A stretch of 64,000 bases of DNA from Merdibacter sp965119685 (GCA_965119685.1 OZ221971.1:2356001-2420000); one strand, 5' to 3'. Shown: positions 1-8,909, counted from the first letter of the stretch. The notes: generated by a model not told the origin, from the sequence alone. A program made the numbers and translations.

Positions 1-2211
1 CCAGTTGCGGTCCATGATGCGCAGGACGACATTCTTTTCAAACGGCAGAAACTGATCGTGTACCGGCTCGATCTCCTTTTCATAGCTCTGGTAGACATGA
101 TCGAAGCAATAGCCGACCAGCTGCTCGCGGTCCTTGCCTAAAATGTCCTCCGGCTTGATGCGGTTTTCCTCGCGCATGCCCATCATCGCCAGACTATCGC
201 AGACGCCGTTGTAGTTGATCTGATCCTCATGACGGCTGACGTCTAGGTTAGCGGCGATTGTATCGCTGATCACACGTTCAAACATACCCCTGACGATTTC
301 ATGCACATCCTCATGCTCGAGGGTGTAGTTGCGCTGCTCGTACATAATCTCACGCTGCTTGCGCAAAACGTCGTCATACTCCAGCAGCTGCTTGCGGGCG
401 TCGAAGTTATAGCCCTCTACGCGCTTTTGTGCCTGCGTGATCGATTTGGTTACCATTTTCGACTCGATCTGCTGATCGCCCAGCTGGTTGAACAGCCCGT
501 TGAGCTTTTCACCGCCAAAGCGCACCATCAGCGAATCTTCCATGGAAACGTAGAAACGGGAGAAGCCCGGATCTCCCTGACGACCGCTTCGTCCGCGCAG
601 CTGGTTGTCAATACGGCGGGACTCGTGACGTTCACTGCCTAACACCGCCAGACCGCCAAGCGCACGGCTTTCCTCGCTCAGCTTGATGTCGGTACCGCGT
701 CCGGCCATATTGGTGGCGATCGTCACCGATCCGACCTGTCCGGCCTTGGCGATGATGTCCGCCTCGCGGGCGTGGTTCTTCGCGTTGAGCACCTCGTGGG
801 GAATACGCTCTTTTTTCAGCATCTTGGAGATGAGCTCGCTGGTCTCGACGGCGATCGTACCGACGAGCACCGGCTGTCCCTTCGCGTGCAGCTCTTTCAC
901 CTCATTGACCAATGCCGCAAACTTCAGCTTCTGGGTCGCAAAGATCGCATCCGGATAATCGATGCGCTCGATCGGACGGTTGGTCGGAATCTCGACGACA
1001 CGCATGTTGTAGGTGGAGAGGAACTCCTCTTCCTCGGTCTTGGCCGTACCGGTCATACCGGCTAACTTCGTATAGAGACGGAAATAATTCTGATAAGTGA
1101 TTGTGGCTAACGTGCTGCTCTCCTCTTTGATCGGCACGCCCTCCTTGGCCTCGATCGCCTGATGCAAACCATCTGAATACTCACGGCCCTCCATCAGTCG
1201 TCCGGTGAACTGATCGACGATGACGATCTCCTGATTTTCGTTGACGACATATTCGACCTCGTTCTTCATGATGTAGTTGGCTCGCAGCGCCTGTGTAATG
1301 TGATGTACCAGCTGTGTATGCTCCACATCATACAGGTTATTGACGCGGAAGAAACGCTCCGCCGCCTTGACGCCTTCCTCGCTCAGCATGACCTGACGCG
1401 TCTTTTCATCGATCTCATAGCCGCCGCTCACCAGCTTCTTTTCCTTGGTGCGCGCATCTTCCTCATACACCGGCTTCTTCAAACGCTTTACGAACTGGTC
1501 CGCCTGAATGTAGAGATTCGCCGTCTTTTTCTTACCGCCGGAGATGATGAGCGGAGTGCGGGACTCATCGATCAGGATAGAGTCGACCTCATCGATAACC
1601 GCCATCCACAGCGGACGCTGGGTACGGTCTTTGACATTCACTACCATGTTGTCACGCAGATAGTCAAAGCCCAGCTCGGAGTTGGTCGTATAGGTAATAT
1701 CGCAGTTATATGCCTCGCGCTTATGCACCGGCAAAAGCTCCCGCTTGTTGACGCCGACGCTCAGACCGAGATAGCGGTACACCTTGCCCATCCAATCGGC
1801 ATCGCGCTGCGCCAGATATTCGTTGACGGTAACAACATGCACACCCTTTTGCGCCAAGGCGTTGAGGTAGACGCACATGGTGGCCGTCAATGTCTTTCCC
1901 TCACCGGTTTTCATCTCGGCGATGTCGCCTTGGTGCATGGCGATCGCACCCATGATCTGCACCTTGTACGGATGCTCTCCCAGCACGCGGCGGGCTGCCT
2001 CGCGGGCGGCCGCAAATGCTTCCACTAACAAAGAGTCCAGTGACTCACCATTTTGTACGCGCTCCTTAAACGCGTTGGTCTGCGCGATCAACTCCTCCTG
2101 ACTCATCGCACGCGTCTTCTCTTCCAAAGCCATGACCTGCTCCGCCTGCTTTTCCAGCTTGGCTAACGTACGCTTTTCACTGCTGACTAAGCGTTCCAAA
2201 AAACTTGCCAT
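1..2211 (-). CDS. secA: Preprotein translocase ATPase SecA (3' end cut by window)
   Basis: SecA is the cytoplasmic motor that pushes unfolded preproteins through SecYEG. The 737 residues present run from the N-terminal helix through Walker A (MKTGEGKT, about residues 100-107), the DEVDSILIDES Walker B region, the preprotein cross-linking domain, the second motor half (TNMAGRGTDIKL) and the LRGRSGRQGDPG motif into the helical wing. The reading frame is still open at base 1, so the extreme C terminus lies outside the window. The ATG at 2211 follows a GGAGGG Shine-Dalgarno site. It is transcribed alone on the minus strand from a promoter about 90 bp upstream. Identification is secure. Confidence 0.98.
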   Translation of the reverse strand, partial: MASFLERLVSSEKRTLAKLEKQAEQVMALEEKTRAMSQEELIAQTNAFKERVQNGESLDSLLVEAFAAAREAARRVLGEHPYKVQIMGAIAMHQGDIAEMKTGEGKTLTATMCVYLNALAQKGVHVVTVNEYLAQRDADWMGKVYRYLGLSVGVNKRELLPVHKREAYNCDITYTTNSELGFDYLRDNMVVNVKDRTQRPLWMAVIDEVDSILIDESRTPLIISGGKKKTANLYIQADQFVKRLKKPVYEEDARTKEKKLVSGGYEIDEKTRQVMLSEEGVKAAERFFRVNNLYDVEHTQLVHHITQALRANYIMKNEVEYVVNENQEIVIVDQFTGRLMEGREYSDGLHQAIEAKEGVPIKEESSTLATITYQNYFRLYTKLAGMTGTAKTEEEEFLSTYNMRVVEIPTNRPIERIDYPDAIFATQKLKFAALVNEVKELHAKGQPVLVGTIAVETSELISKMLKKERIPHEVLNAKNHAREADIIAKAGQVGSVTIATNMAGRGTDIKLSEESRALGGLAVLGSERHESRRIDNQLRGRSGRQGDPGFSRFYVSMEDSLMVRFGGEKLNGLFNQLGDQQIESKMVTKSITQAQKRVEGYNFDARKQLLEYDDVLRKQREIMYEQRNYTLEHEDVHEIVRGMFERVISDTIAANLDVSRHEDQINYNGVCDSLAMMGMREENRIKPEDILGKDREQLVGYCFDHVYQSYEKEIEPVHDQFLPFEKNVVLRIMDRNW

Positions 2212-2293
2212 GTGATGCCCTCCATTTCTTATATCTGTTTTCTTGCTTCTTCTGTTTGATTTGTTGTATTGTCCTCAAAATACGATCGTTCAT

Positions 2294-2321
2294 ATTGTAT
2301 CACAGGTCCCATCGTTCGCAA
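2294..2321 (-). promoter_or_regulatory. Probable secA promoter
   Basis: On the minus strand TTGCGA (2321-2316) and TACAAT (2299-2294) are separated by 16 bp, about 85 bp upstream of the secA ATG. A sigma-A-type promoter is inferred from position and match. Confidence 0.5.
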
Positions 2322-2490
2322 AACAGAAATTGCCGATTTCCATAGGAAATCCATTAGAATCGAGCGAATCCGATCAAATGTGCCTGCGGAAGCCTGCCCT
2401 TTTGCTTCCAAAGCCCCGGTTTTATTTCCCGGGTGATTCTCAACACATACGCAAGCAACCTCTTTTCACATCATCGCCATACAGTCCAAA

Positions 2491-2525
2491 AGAAAACCTA
2501 TCTCTTCGAATCATTGACATAGGCT
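2491..2525 (-). terminator. Terminator after surface-protein remnant
   Basis: Minus-strand stem AGCCTAT/ATAGGTT with a 17-nt loop, followed by TTTTCTTTT. It lies 12 bp after the stop codon of the surface-protein remnant, so it probably served the original gene. Confidence 0.5.
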
Positions 2526-2536
2526 TTCTTACATTT

Positions 2537-2924
2537 TTATTTATTGTGTTTTCTCTGCTTTGTCCTTGCGATCCTCATTCCCACTAATGATACGAGCATC
2601 ACACTTCCCCACATCAATAAGTAGCTGTTTCTTCCTGTCTCTATGGAAGATTCCGCTTTCTGCGTGGTCGTCTCCTCTTTGTTTACTTCCTCCGTATTTG
2701 CTGTTTCTTCTTTTTCATTCTCGGTTGGCTCATTGTTTGTTTTATCATCTTCTCTGTTTTCATCTTCACCGACATTCGGGTCGCTTGACTTTATTTCCTT
2801 TTTTCTCTACCGCCACTTGCAATGTAACTTTCGCACTTTCATAATTATTAGTATCCTGCAGCGTATAGATGGCGGTAAATGTATGTGAGCCTAACACATC
2901 CCCGTCTTTAGAAGTTAGCACCAT
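2537..2924 (-). pseudogene. C-terminal remnant of a cell-surface (Ig-like / sorted) protein
   Basis: The minus strand encodes a short beta-strand segment (from the Met at 2924; HTFTAIYTLQDTNNYESAKV) resembling Ig-like or MBG repeats of Gram-positive surface proteins. A highly charged Glu/Asn/Thr-rich linker follows, then a sorting-like tail: ETG, a hydrophobic stretch (SYLLMWGSVMLVSLVG) and a basic end (RIARTKQRKHNK, stop at 2537). The two parts are in different frames. The join lies at an A6 run near 2800, where loss of one A would restore a single frame. Upstream of 2924 an in-frame stop is met immediately and the rest of the gene is absent. The remnant ends at an inverted-repeat element, suggesting disruption by an insertion. 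Confidence 0.65.
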
Positions 2925-2929
2925 GAATT

Positions 2930-3160
2930 TTTAGAAGTAAACAGGTAATAGATACAAGGAAACCTCCTAATTCATGCGTACATATATGATCCTAAAGGAG
3001 GATAAGGGCAAATATATCAATGTTTCGAGTTCTTCTCCTACCATTACTGCATTAGCGGAGATATTTGATCTACCGTTACGCAACTTCTATTTATCTGACA
3101 AACAAATAAAAATGATGCTTGATCATGTGGTTTAGCACCATTTTTTATTTTACTTCTAAA
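2930..3160. mobile_element. Possible IS/MITE-like remnant with 12-bp terminal inverted repeats
   Basis: TTTAGAAGTAAA at 2930-2941 is matched perfectly in inverse by TTTACTTCTAAA at 3149-3160, enclosing about 230 bp that is more AT-rich than its surroundings. A direct repeat TTAGCACCAT lies at 2915-2924 and 3132-3141, and another TTTAGAAGT copy at 2908-2916. The surface-protein remnant stops at the left repeat. These features fit a decayed or non-autonomous mobile element, but no clean target-site duplication is seen. Confidence 0.35.
2974..3135 (+). CDS. Small hypothetical protein (53 aa) inside the inverted-repeat element
   Basis: An ATG-initiated 53-codon frame lies inside the inverted repeats. 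The product contains SSSSPTITALAEIFDLPLRN, which could be a fragment of a helix-turn-helix or transposase-like protein, but I cannot assign a family. AACCTCC just upstream is antisense to a ribosome-binding site, and no good one is seen for this ATG. It may be part of an eroded transposase rather than a functional gene. Confidence 0.25.
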   Translation: MRTYMILKEDKGKYINVSSSSPTITALAEIFDLPLRNFYLSDKQIKMMLDHVV

Positions 3161-3165
3161 GTCAG

Positions 3166-3262
3166 GTTATAAATATTTAAAGTAGTAACTTAAATTTGTA
3201 TAAACATAAAGATTTGAGAATCATTCATTATAATATTTCACTATTTTATTCCAGTCTTAATA
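3166..3262. other. AT-rich spacer, no gene seen
   Basis: Strongly AT-rich sequence between the inverted-repeat element and the atp terminator. No reading frame, promoter or repeat could be supported in it. Confidence 0.5.
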
Positions 3263-3264
3263 CC

Positions 3265-3337
3265 AAAAAAAACAGGAAGTTGTGCTATCCTTTCCCAATA
3301 CAAGGATAAGCGAAACCTCTCCTGTTTTGTTTTTTTA
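3265..3337 (-). terminator. Long two-part hairpin ending the atp operon (bidirectional)
   Basis: Outer stem AAAACAGGA (3269-3277) pairs with TCCTGTTTT (3320-3328). A nested stem GCTATCCTT (3284-3292) pairs with AAGGATAAGC (3302-3311). A-runs on the left and T-runs on the right give a U-tract on either strand. Located 27 bp after atpC, it should end the ATP synthase transcript. Confidence 0.8.
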
Positions 3338-3363
3338 TAAGACTTTTTTGTCCCCATCTGACA

Positions 3364-3756
3364 TCATCTCTCGTAGACGCGGATGCGGTTCAGCGCTCTT
3401 TGCAGTGCCGCCTGTGCCCGTTTGACGTCGATGTCCGCCGCAGGGTTTGCCAAGCGCTCCTGCGCCCGCTGTTTTGCCCGTTTTGCGCGTTCCACATCGA
3501 TCTGCTCGCGTTTTTCTACGGCGTCGCTTAAAATCGTCACCTGATTTTGCGAAAGACATAACAGCCCGCCGGCTAACGCGTACACCTCTTCCTTCCCGTT
3601 TTCTTGCAGGATGCAGGGACATTCTTTCAGCATCGCGGCAAAAGGGATGTGATTTGGCAGCAACGTCGTCTCTCCCTCGATCGTCGTCACGTGAACGGAC
3701 GCCGCCTCCCCCTCATGATATAAGCCGAAAGGGGTCAGCACCTGTACCTTCAGCAT
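3364..3756 (-). CDS. atpC: ATP synthase epsilon subunit
   Basis: Central-stalk subunit of F1 that couples rotation to catalysis and restrains ATP hydrolysis. At 130 residues it has normal length: an N-terminal beta sandwich (LKVQVLTPFGLYHEGEA; LLPNHIPFAAML, the typical LPNH motif) and a C-terminal helical hairpin (VERAKRAKQRAQERL). The ATG at 3756 is chosen over an upstream in-frame codon because a GAGG site overlapping the atpD stop is correctly spaced. It is the last gene of the upp-atp operon, 4 bp after atpD. Confidence 0.96.
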   Translation of the reverse strand: MLKVQVLTPFGLYHEGEAASVHVTTIEGETTLLPNHIPFAAMLKECPCILQENGKEEVYALAGGLLCLSQNQVTILSDAVEKREQIDVERAKRAKQRAQERLANPAADIDVKRAQAALQRALNRIRVYER

Positions 3757-3760
3757 CGCC

Positions 3761-5161
3761 TCAGCCCTCGTAAGCCTTTGCTTTCTCGATGGCTTCCTCG
3801 ATGGTGGAGACAAACAGGAACGCCTGCTCCGGGAGATGGTCGTATTCGCCCGCTAACAGCTTTTGAAAGCTGCGGATCGTCTGTGACAGCGGCACATAGC
3901 TGCCGGGAATGCCGGAGAACACCTCCGCCACATGGAAAGGCTGTGAGAGGAAGTTGCGGACACGGCGGGCACGGTTGACGATCACCTTGTCCTCCTCGCT
4001 GAGCTCGTCCATTCCTAAAATAGCGATAATGTCCTGTAATTCCCGATAGCGCTGCAAAATGCTCTGCACGCCGCGCGCCGTCTCATAATGCTCCTTGCCG
4101 ACGATGGTAGGATCCAAGATGCGCGAGCTGGACTCCAGCGGATCTACCGCCGGATAAATACCCAAGGCCGCAATGTCACGATCCAATACCGTCTTCGCAT
4201 CCAGATGCGTAAACGCGGTTGCCGGCGCCGGGTCGGTCAAATCGTCCGCCGGTACGTAAATCGCCTGTACGGAGGTGATCGATCCCTCTTTAGTAGAGGT
4301 AATGCGCTCTTGCAGCTGCCCCATCTCATTGGCTAGCGTCGGCTGATAGCCGACTGCGCTCGGCATGCGTCCTAACAGTGCGCTCACCTCGCTGCCGGCT
4401 TGGGTAAAGCGAAAGATATTATCGATGAACAACAGCACATCCTGATGGTCGTGATCGCGGAAATACTCCGCCATCGTAAGTCCTGTCAGCGCCACCCGCA
4501 TGCGGGCGCCCGGACTCTCATTCATCTGCCCGTAGACGAGCACCGTCTTATCCAAGACGCCGCTGTCCTTCATCTCAAAGTACATATCGTTACCCTCACG
4601 GGTACGCTCACCGACGCCGGTGACGACCGACATACCGCCATGCTCCTTGGCGATGTTGTGAATCAGCTCCTGAATCAACACCGTCTTGCCGACGCCTGCA
4701 CCGCCGAACAATCCGATCTTTCCGCCCTTGGCGTAAGGGCACAGCAAGTCGATGACCTTGATGCCCGTCTCTAACATCGCCGCGCTCGTCTGCTGCTTGG
4801 CAAAGCCTGGCGCCTGCCGGTGAATCGGCAAACGCGGGGCGTCCGTAATCTCGCCCAAGCCGTCGATTTCACGTCCCAGCACGTTGAACATCCGCCCCAG
4901 CACGCGAGGACCGACCGGCACTTGAATCGGCGCGCCCGTATCGATGGCTTTCATGCCCCGCACCAAACCATCCGTCGATCCCATGGCGATGCAGCGCACC
5001 CGCTCATCTCCGATATGCTGGGCGGCTTCGACGATCAGGGATTCCTGATTTGCCAAGGGAATTTCGATTGCCGTCAAAAGATCCGGCAGCTCTCCCTGTG
5101 CAAATGCAATATCGACCACCGGCCCGATGACCTGCACGATCTTCCCTGCATGTGTTTCCAT
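3761..5161 (-). CDS. atpD: ATP synthase beta subunit
   Basis: Catalytic F1 subunit carrying the nucleotide-binding sites. The 466 residues include Walker A GGAGVGKT (about 153-160), the GERTREGNDMY motif with the catalytic glutamate, Walker B DVLLFIDNIFRF and the DELSEEDK segment of the DELSEED lever. The start METHAGKIVQVIGPVVD is the conserved N terminus and is preceded by a GGAGG-type site. It sits between atpG and atpC in the standard order. Confidence 0.99.
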   Translation of the reverse strand: METHAGKIVQVIGPVVDIAFAQGELPDLLTAIEIPLANQESLIVEAAQHIGDERVRCIAMGSTDGLVRGMKAIDTGAPIQVPVGPRVLGRMFNVLGREIDGLGEITDAPRLPIHRQAPGFAKQQTSAAMLETGIKVIDLLCPYAKGGKIGLFGGAGVGKTVLIQELIHNIAKEHGGMSVVTGVGERTREGNDMYFEMKDSGVLDKTVLVYGQMNESPGARMRVALTGLTMAEYFRDHDHQDVLLFIDNIFRFTQAGSEVSALLGRMPSAVGYQPTLANEMGQLQERITSTKEGSITSVQAIYVPADDLTDPAPATAFTHLDAKTVLDRDIAALGIYPAVDPLESSSRILDPTIVGKEHYETARGVQSILQRYRELQDIIAILGMDELSEEDKVIVNRARRVRNFLSQPFHVAEVFSGIPGSYVPLSQTIRSFQKLLAGEYDHLPEQAFLFVSTIEEAIEKAKAYEG

Positions 5162-5177
5162 AATGCCTGCCTCCTTC

Positions 5178-6008
5178 TTACGTCAGGGCGTTGACACCGC
5201 CGACGATTTCCGTAATTTCCTGTGTGATGGCCGCCTGCCGCGCCTGATTGTAGGCCAACTCCAGCGCATCGCGAATCTCCTGCGCATTGTTGGTCGCATT
5301 CTCCATTGCCGTACGGCGGCTGGCGTATTCGCTGGTCTTCGCTTCTAAATAGCAGCTGTATAACTGCGAGCGGACATAGAGGGGAATCAGCGTATCTAAC
5401 AGCTGCGCCCCTTGCGGCTCTAAGATCATCTCTCCCTTAGGCGCAAGTGCCTCCTCCTTCGAGAAAGGAAGCAGCGTCATCCGCCGCGGTTCAAAGGTCA
5501 GCGAGTTGATGTATTTCGTATAGAGCACCTCAATCGTGCCAAACGCACCTTCCCGTACTTTCTCCAGCAAACGATTTGCCAGCGCGCTGAGTTCGCCATA
5601 GCAATCCTGCGGCAGTGCGCTCAGCGTTTCCACAACCCGCAGCTTTCTTTTCGATACCCAAGCCATGCCGTGCGCGCCGATCATGACGATCGCATCCTGT
5701 GGGGATATCTGCTGCAGCTCGCGTTCGATATTGGCGTTGTAAGCGCCGCAAAGCCCCATATCACTGGTGATGACGATGAGGAGGCGCCCCTCGCACGCTT
5801 GCAGATAGGGATGCGTCTGCTCCTTGAGCGATGCGACGATCTGCGCCGTGCTTTCACTCAGGCGTTTGGCATAAAGCCGGTTGCCCTCCATGCACTCCTT
5901 TTGGCGTTTCAGCTTGCTGGCGGCGACCAGCTGCATCGCCCTTGTGATCTTCTTGGTGGAATCCACCGAGCGGATGCGGGAGCGAATCGCCTGTTTTCCC
6001 TGTGCCAT
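5178..6008 (-). CDS. atpG: ATP synthase gamma subunit
   Basis: Rotor shaft of F1. The 276-residue product has the conserved N-terminal coiled-coil helix (IRSRIRSVDSTKKITRAMQL), the central SDMGLCGAYNAN segment of the Rossmann-like domain and the C-terminal helix (ENATNNAQEIRDALELAYNQ) ending in EITEIVGGVNAL. Length and both ends match the family. It starts 3 bp after the atpA stop, within the operon. Confidence 0.98.
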   Translation of the reverse strand: MAQGKQAIRSRIRSVDSTKKITRAMQLVAASKLKRQKECMEGNRLYAKRLSESTAQIVASLKEQTHPYLQACEGRLLIVITSDMGLCGAYNANIERELQQISPQDAIVMIGAHGMAWVSKRKLRVVETLSALPQDCYGELSALANRLLEKVREGAFGTIEVLYTKYINSLTFEPRRMTLLPFSKEEALAPKGEMILEPQGAQLLDTLIPLYVRSQLYSCYLEAKTSEYASRRTAMENATNNAQEIRDALELAYNQARQAAITQEITEIVGGVNALT

Positions 6009-6011
6009 CGC

Positions 6012-7532
6012 CTACTCCTCCAGCCACTGTGAAATGGTCTTGGCAAAGGCTTCCAACGCGGTGTGAAGCGCACGCTCCAGCTCGCTGTCCAACGCTTTTT
6101 GTGTAGCGATCTTGCTGAGCAGTTCGCCATGGGTATGCTGCATGTAGGCTAACAGTTCTTTTTCATACTGAGCGATCTTATCGATTGGGATCTGCTTCAA
6201 ATACTGATGCTTCGCCGCAAACAGGACGACAACCTGCTGCTCGATCGGCATCGGTGCATACTGCTCCTGAATCAACAGCCGTGTCAAACGCTCACCGTGC
6301 GCCAAGGTCTGAGCCGTCGCTTCATCCAGATCGCTGCCAAACTTCGCAAACGCCTGCATCTCGCGATACTGCGCCAGCTCCAGCTTCAATGAAGCGCTCA
6401 CCTGCTTCATCGCCTTGATCTGCGCCGCACTGCCGACACGGGAAACGCTCAGTCCGCTGTCTACCGCCGGACGGATGCCGGCGTTGAACAATTCTGTCTG
6501 TAAAAAGATCTGACCGTCGGTGATCGAAATGACGTTGGTCGGAATATAGGCGGAGATATCCCCGGCCTGTGTCTCAATGATCGGCAGCGCCGTCAAAGAA
6601 CCGCCGCCCAGCTCATCGTTGAGCTTCGCCGCCCGCTCTAACAAGCGGGAGTGCAGATAGAACACATCTCCCGGATATGCCTCGCGTCCCGGCGGGCGCC
6701 GCAGCAGCAAAGACATGGTGCGATAAGCGATGGCATGCTTGCTGAGATCATCATAGACGATCAGCACATCCTCGCCCTTCTCCATCCACTCCTCGCCGAT
6801 TGCACAGCCGGCATAAGGCGCGATGTATTGCAGCGGAGCCGGTTCAAACGCGCTTGCGCAGACGACCGTCGTATAGGCCATCGCACCATTCGCGCGCAGT
6901 TTCTCCACAATCTGGGCAACCGTACTCGCCTTTTGTCCGATCGCCACGTAAATACATTTGACGTTGGTATCCTTCTGGTTGAGAATCGTATCGATCGCAA
7001 TCGCGGTCTTGCCGCTTTGACGATCGCCGATGATCAGCTCGCGCTGTCCCCTGCCGATGGGAATCATCGAATCGATGATCTTCAAGCCCGTCTGCAAAGG
7101 CTGGTATACGCTTCTTCGCGTTAAGACGCCCGGGGCGACCCGCTCAATCGGACGAAAGGTATCGCTGACAATCGGTGCTCCGCCATCGATCGCCTGTCCT
7201 AACGCATTGACGACACGCCCCAGCATGCCATCCCCTACCGGCACCTCGATGACGCGGCCGCTGCGCTTGACCTCGTCGCCTTCCTTGATTTGAGTATCCT
7301 CGCCCAGCAGCACGGCGCCGACATGCTCCTCCTCGAGGTTCATCACCATGCCATAGACATTTTTAGGGAACAGCAGCAATTCTCCGGCCATCGCGTTTTC
7401 CAAGCCGTAGATCAAAGCGATTCCATCGCCGACACTGATGACTGTACCGCTCTCGCTGATCTCGATTTCCTCGTCATAGCGGCGGATCTGTTCCTGTATC
7501 AGTCTGCTGATCTCTTCCGGTTTTAAACTCAC
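6012..7532 (-). CDS. atpA: ATP synthase alpha subunit
   Basis: Non-catalytic nucleotide-binding subunit of the F1 hexamer. About 506 residues carry the beta-barrel domain (GDGIALIYGLENAMAGELL), Walker A GDRQSGKT, LIVYDDLSKHA (Walker B) and the SVSRVG motif. Two GTG codons (7541 and 7532) are possible starts. The second is preferred because GAGG lies 8 nt upstream of it, whereas the first is fused to that site, leaving VSLKPEEISRLI as N terminus. It begins 10 bp after the atpH stop. Confidence 0.97.
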   Translation of the reverse strand: MSLKPEEISRLIQEQIRRYDEEIEISESGTVISVGDGIALIYGLENAMAGELLLFPKNVYGMVMNLEEEHVGAVLLGEDTQIKEGDEVKRSGRVIEVPVGDGMLGRVVNALGQAIDGGAPIVSDTFRPIERVAPGVLTRRSVYQPLQTGLKIIDSMIPIGRGQRELIIGDRQSGKTAIAIDTILNQKDTNVKCIYVAIGQKASTVAQIVEKLRANGAMAYTTVVCASAFEPAPLQYIAPYAGCAIGEEWMEKGEDVLIVYDDLSKHAIAYRTMSLLLRRPPGREAYPGDVFYLHSRLLERAAKLNDELGGGSLTALPIIETQAGDISAYIPTNVISITDGQIFLQTELFNAGIRPAVDSGLSVSRVGSAAQIKAMKQVSASLKLELAQYREMQAFAKFGSDLDEATAQTLAHGERLTRLLIQEQYAPMPIEQQVVVLFAAKHQYLKQIPIDKIAQYEKELLAYMQHTHGELLSKIATQKALDSELERALHTALEAFAKTISQWLEE

Positions 7533-7542
7533 CTTACACACC

Positions 7543-8088
7543 TCATTTCTGTGGGGTTGACGCCGCCACCTGTTCCTTCATGCGGCGCAAGCGCGTCTGA
7601 ATGGAATTATCCAAGACCTTGCCTTCGATGTTCACCCGTATGCCGGCGATCAAGGAAGCATCCTGATGCAGCGACAGCACCACGCGCTTACCCGTCTTTT
7701 CCTCCAGCGCCTGCTTCAGCGCCGCGCACTCCTGCTCGCTTAAAGCGACGGCACTGCTCACCTGCGCGCATACGATGCCTAACAGCTCATCATGACAGCG
7801 GCGGTATTCGCGGCAGATGTCGTCAAAATTGCCCATGCGTCCTTTATCGACTAGCAGTTTTAAGAAATTGAGCACCTCGCGATCCAAAGAGGAAGCGAAG
7901 ACGTTTGCTAACATCTCCTTTTTCTCCGCCTTGGAAATCTTGGGATGCGCCAAAATCGCCTGAAAGCGCTCCTGCCGGCGCAGAGCGTCTTTGACAAGCG
8001 TCAGCTGACTGAGATAGTCCTCCAGCTTTCCCTGCGGCTGCGCCAGCATGGCTAGTGCCTGCGCATAAGCCGCCGCTACGCCTGCCAT
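7543..8088 (-). CDS. atpH: ATP synthase delta subunit
   Basis: Peripheral-stalk protein that fixes the alpha3beta3 hexamer to subunit b. The 181-residue product begins with the typical AAAYAQALAMLAQ helix and contains the KEMLANVF and FLKLLVDKGRMGNFDDICREY segments, and near the C terminus IAGIRVNIEGKVLDNSIQTRL. Its first 13 bp overlap the end of atpF, indicating translational coupling. Confidence 0.96.
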   Translation of the reverse strand: MAGVAAAYAQALAMLAQPQGKLEDYLSQLTLVKDALRRQERFQAILAHPKISKAEKKEMLANVFASSLDREVLNFLKLLVDKGRMGNFDDICREYRRCHDELLGIVCAQVSSAVALSEQECAALKQALEEKTGKRVVLSLHQDASLIAGIRVNIEGKVLDNSIQTRLRRMKEQVAASTPQK

Positions 8089-8597
8089 GTCTCCTCTTTC
8101 GCCTGTGCGATGAAGTCATCCACGTACTTCTTTTGCACATCAGGATCAATCTCTTTTTCCATCAGCCGCTTCGCCGCTTCAAAAGCAGCGTCGCTGATCG
8201 CATTTTTCATCTCTTCACGGGCGCGCTGCTTCTCCTGCTCGATGTCGCTTTCCGCCCGCTCCTTCATCCGCTGCGCCTCCTTGGCCGCTTCCTGAAGAAT
8301 CTCGCTCTTGCGGCTGTTCGCCGCCTCCTGTGCCTGTTCAATGATCGCCCACGCATCAACGTTCGCCTTTTGCAGCTCTTGCTCATAGCGCGCTTTCAGC
8401 TGCTGCGCCTGCTGCTTTTCCTGTGCCGCCGCATCCAGATCGCCTTGAATCAAATCCTGACGCGCCTGTATAAAAGCAGCTAATTTATCCCAGAAAAAGT
8501 GCTTTGCCGCCAAGACGATCAAAAACGTGGAGATGCAGACGATCAGCATATCCGTCGCACTCAGACGCAGATAATTGTTGATGTTGAAATCCAGCAT
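8076..8597 (-). CDS. atpF: ATP synthase subunit b
   Basis: Membrane-anchored peripheral-stalk subunit. It has one N-terminal transmembrane segment (MLIVCISTFLIVLAAKHFFW, about residues 17-36) followed by a long charged coiled coil rich in Glu, Lys, Gln and Ala, which dimerises in the stalk. At 173 residues its length is normal. The reading frame overlaps atpH by 13 bp. Confidence 0.96.
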   Translation of the reverse strand: MLDFNINNYLRLSATDMLIVCISTFLIVLAAKHFFWDKLAAFIQARQDLIQGDLDAAAQEKQQAQQLKARYEQELQKANVDAWAIIEQAQEAANSRKSEILQEAAKEAQRMKERAESDIEQEKQRAREEMKNAISDAAFEAAKRLMEKEIDPDVQKKYVDDFIAQAKEETWQA

Positions 8598-8640
8598 CGA
8601 TCCATCGACCTCCTCGCTGTTTGGTTAGACCTCATCCCGT

Positions 8641-8886
8641 TTAACCCTTCATGAAGATCAGCAGGATGGCGATGACCAGCGCATAGATACCGGTCGTCTC
8701 GGCCATGGCGATACCCAATACCATGATGCTTCGAATCTTGCTGGAAGCATCCGGATTGCGTCCTGTCGCTTCCGCACCCTTACCGGCGGCAATTCCCTGT
8801 CCGATACCCGGACCAAGACCTGCGATCATCGCAATGCCTGCGCCTAACAGCGCCATACCTTTGACAAAATACTCGTTGAATTCCAT
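8641..8886 (-). CDS. atpE: ATP synthase subunit c, with sodium-binding signature
   Basis: Hairpin of two membrane helices forming the rotor ring. In the 81 residues, Pro26-x3-Gln30 lies in helix 1 and Glu63-Thr64 and Tyr68 in helix 2 (AMAETTGIYALVI). These align, with a constant offset of two, with Gln32, Glu65, Ser66 and Tyr70 of the Ilyobacter tartaricus ring, which coordinate Na+. Proton-type rings of aerobic bacilli lack the Gln and the hydroxyl residue. I therefore infer a sodium-translocating synthase, while the subunit assignment itself is certain. Confidence 0.97.
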   Translation of the reverse strand: MEFNEYFVKGMALLGAGIAMIAGLGPGIGQGIAAGKGAEATGRNPDASSKIRSIMVLGIAMAETTGIYALVIAILLIFMKG

Positions 8887-8909
8887 ATTCGTTTTCCTCC
8901 TACTATGTT

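Noticed and set aside
301..2101. Several plus-strand reading frames up to 242 codons opposite secA
   Set aside because: They are antisense to the secA frame, lack ribosome sites and show translations typical of shadow frames.
2790..2815. A6 run where the surface-protein remnant changes frame, as a programmed frameshift
   Set aside because: The upstream part is already cut by a stop, and the required shift is not a -1 slip on the available heptamer; mutation is simpler.
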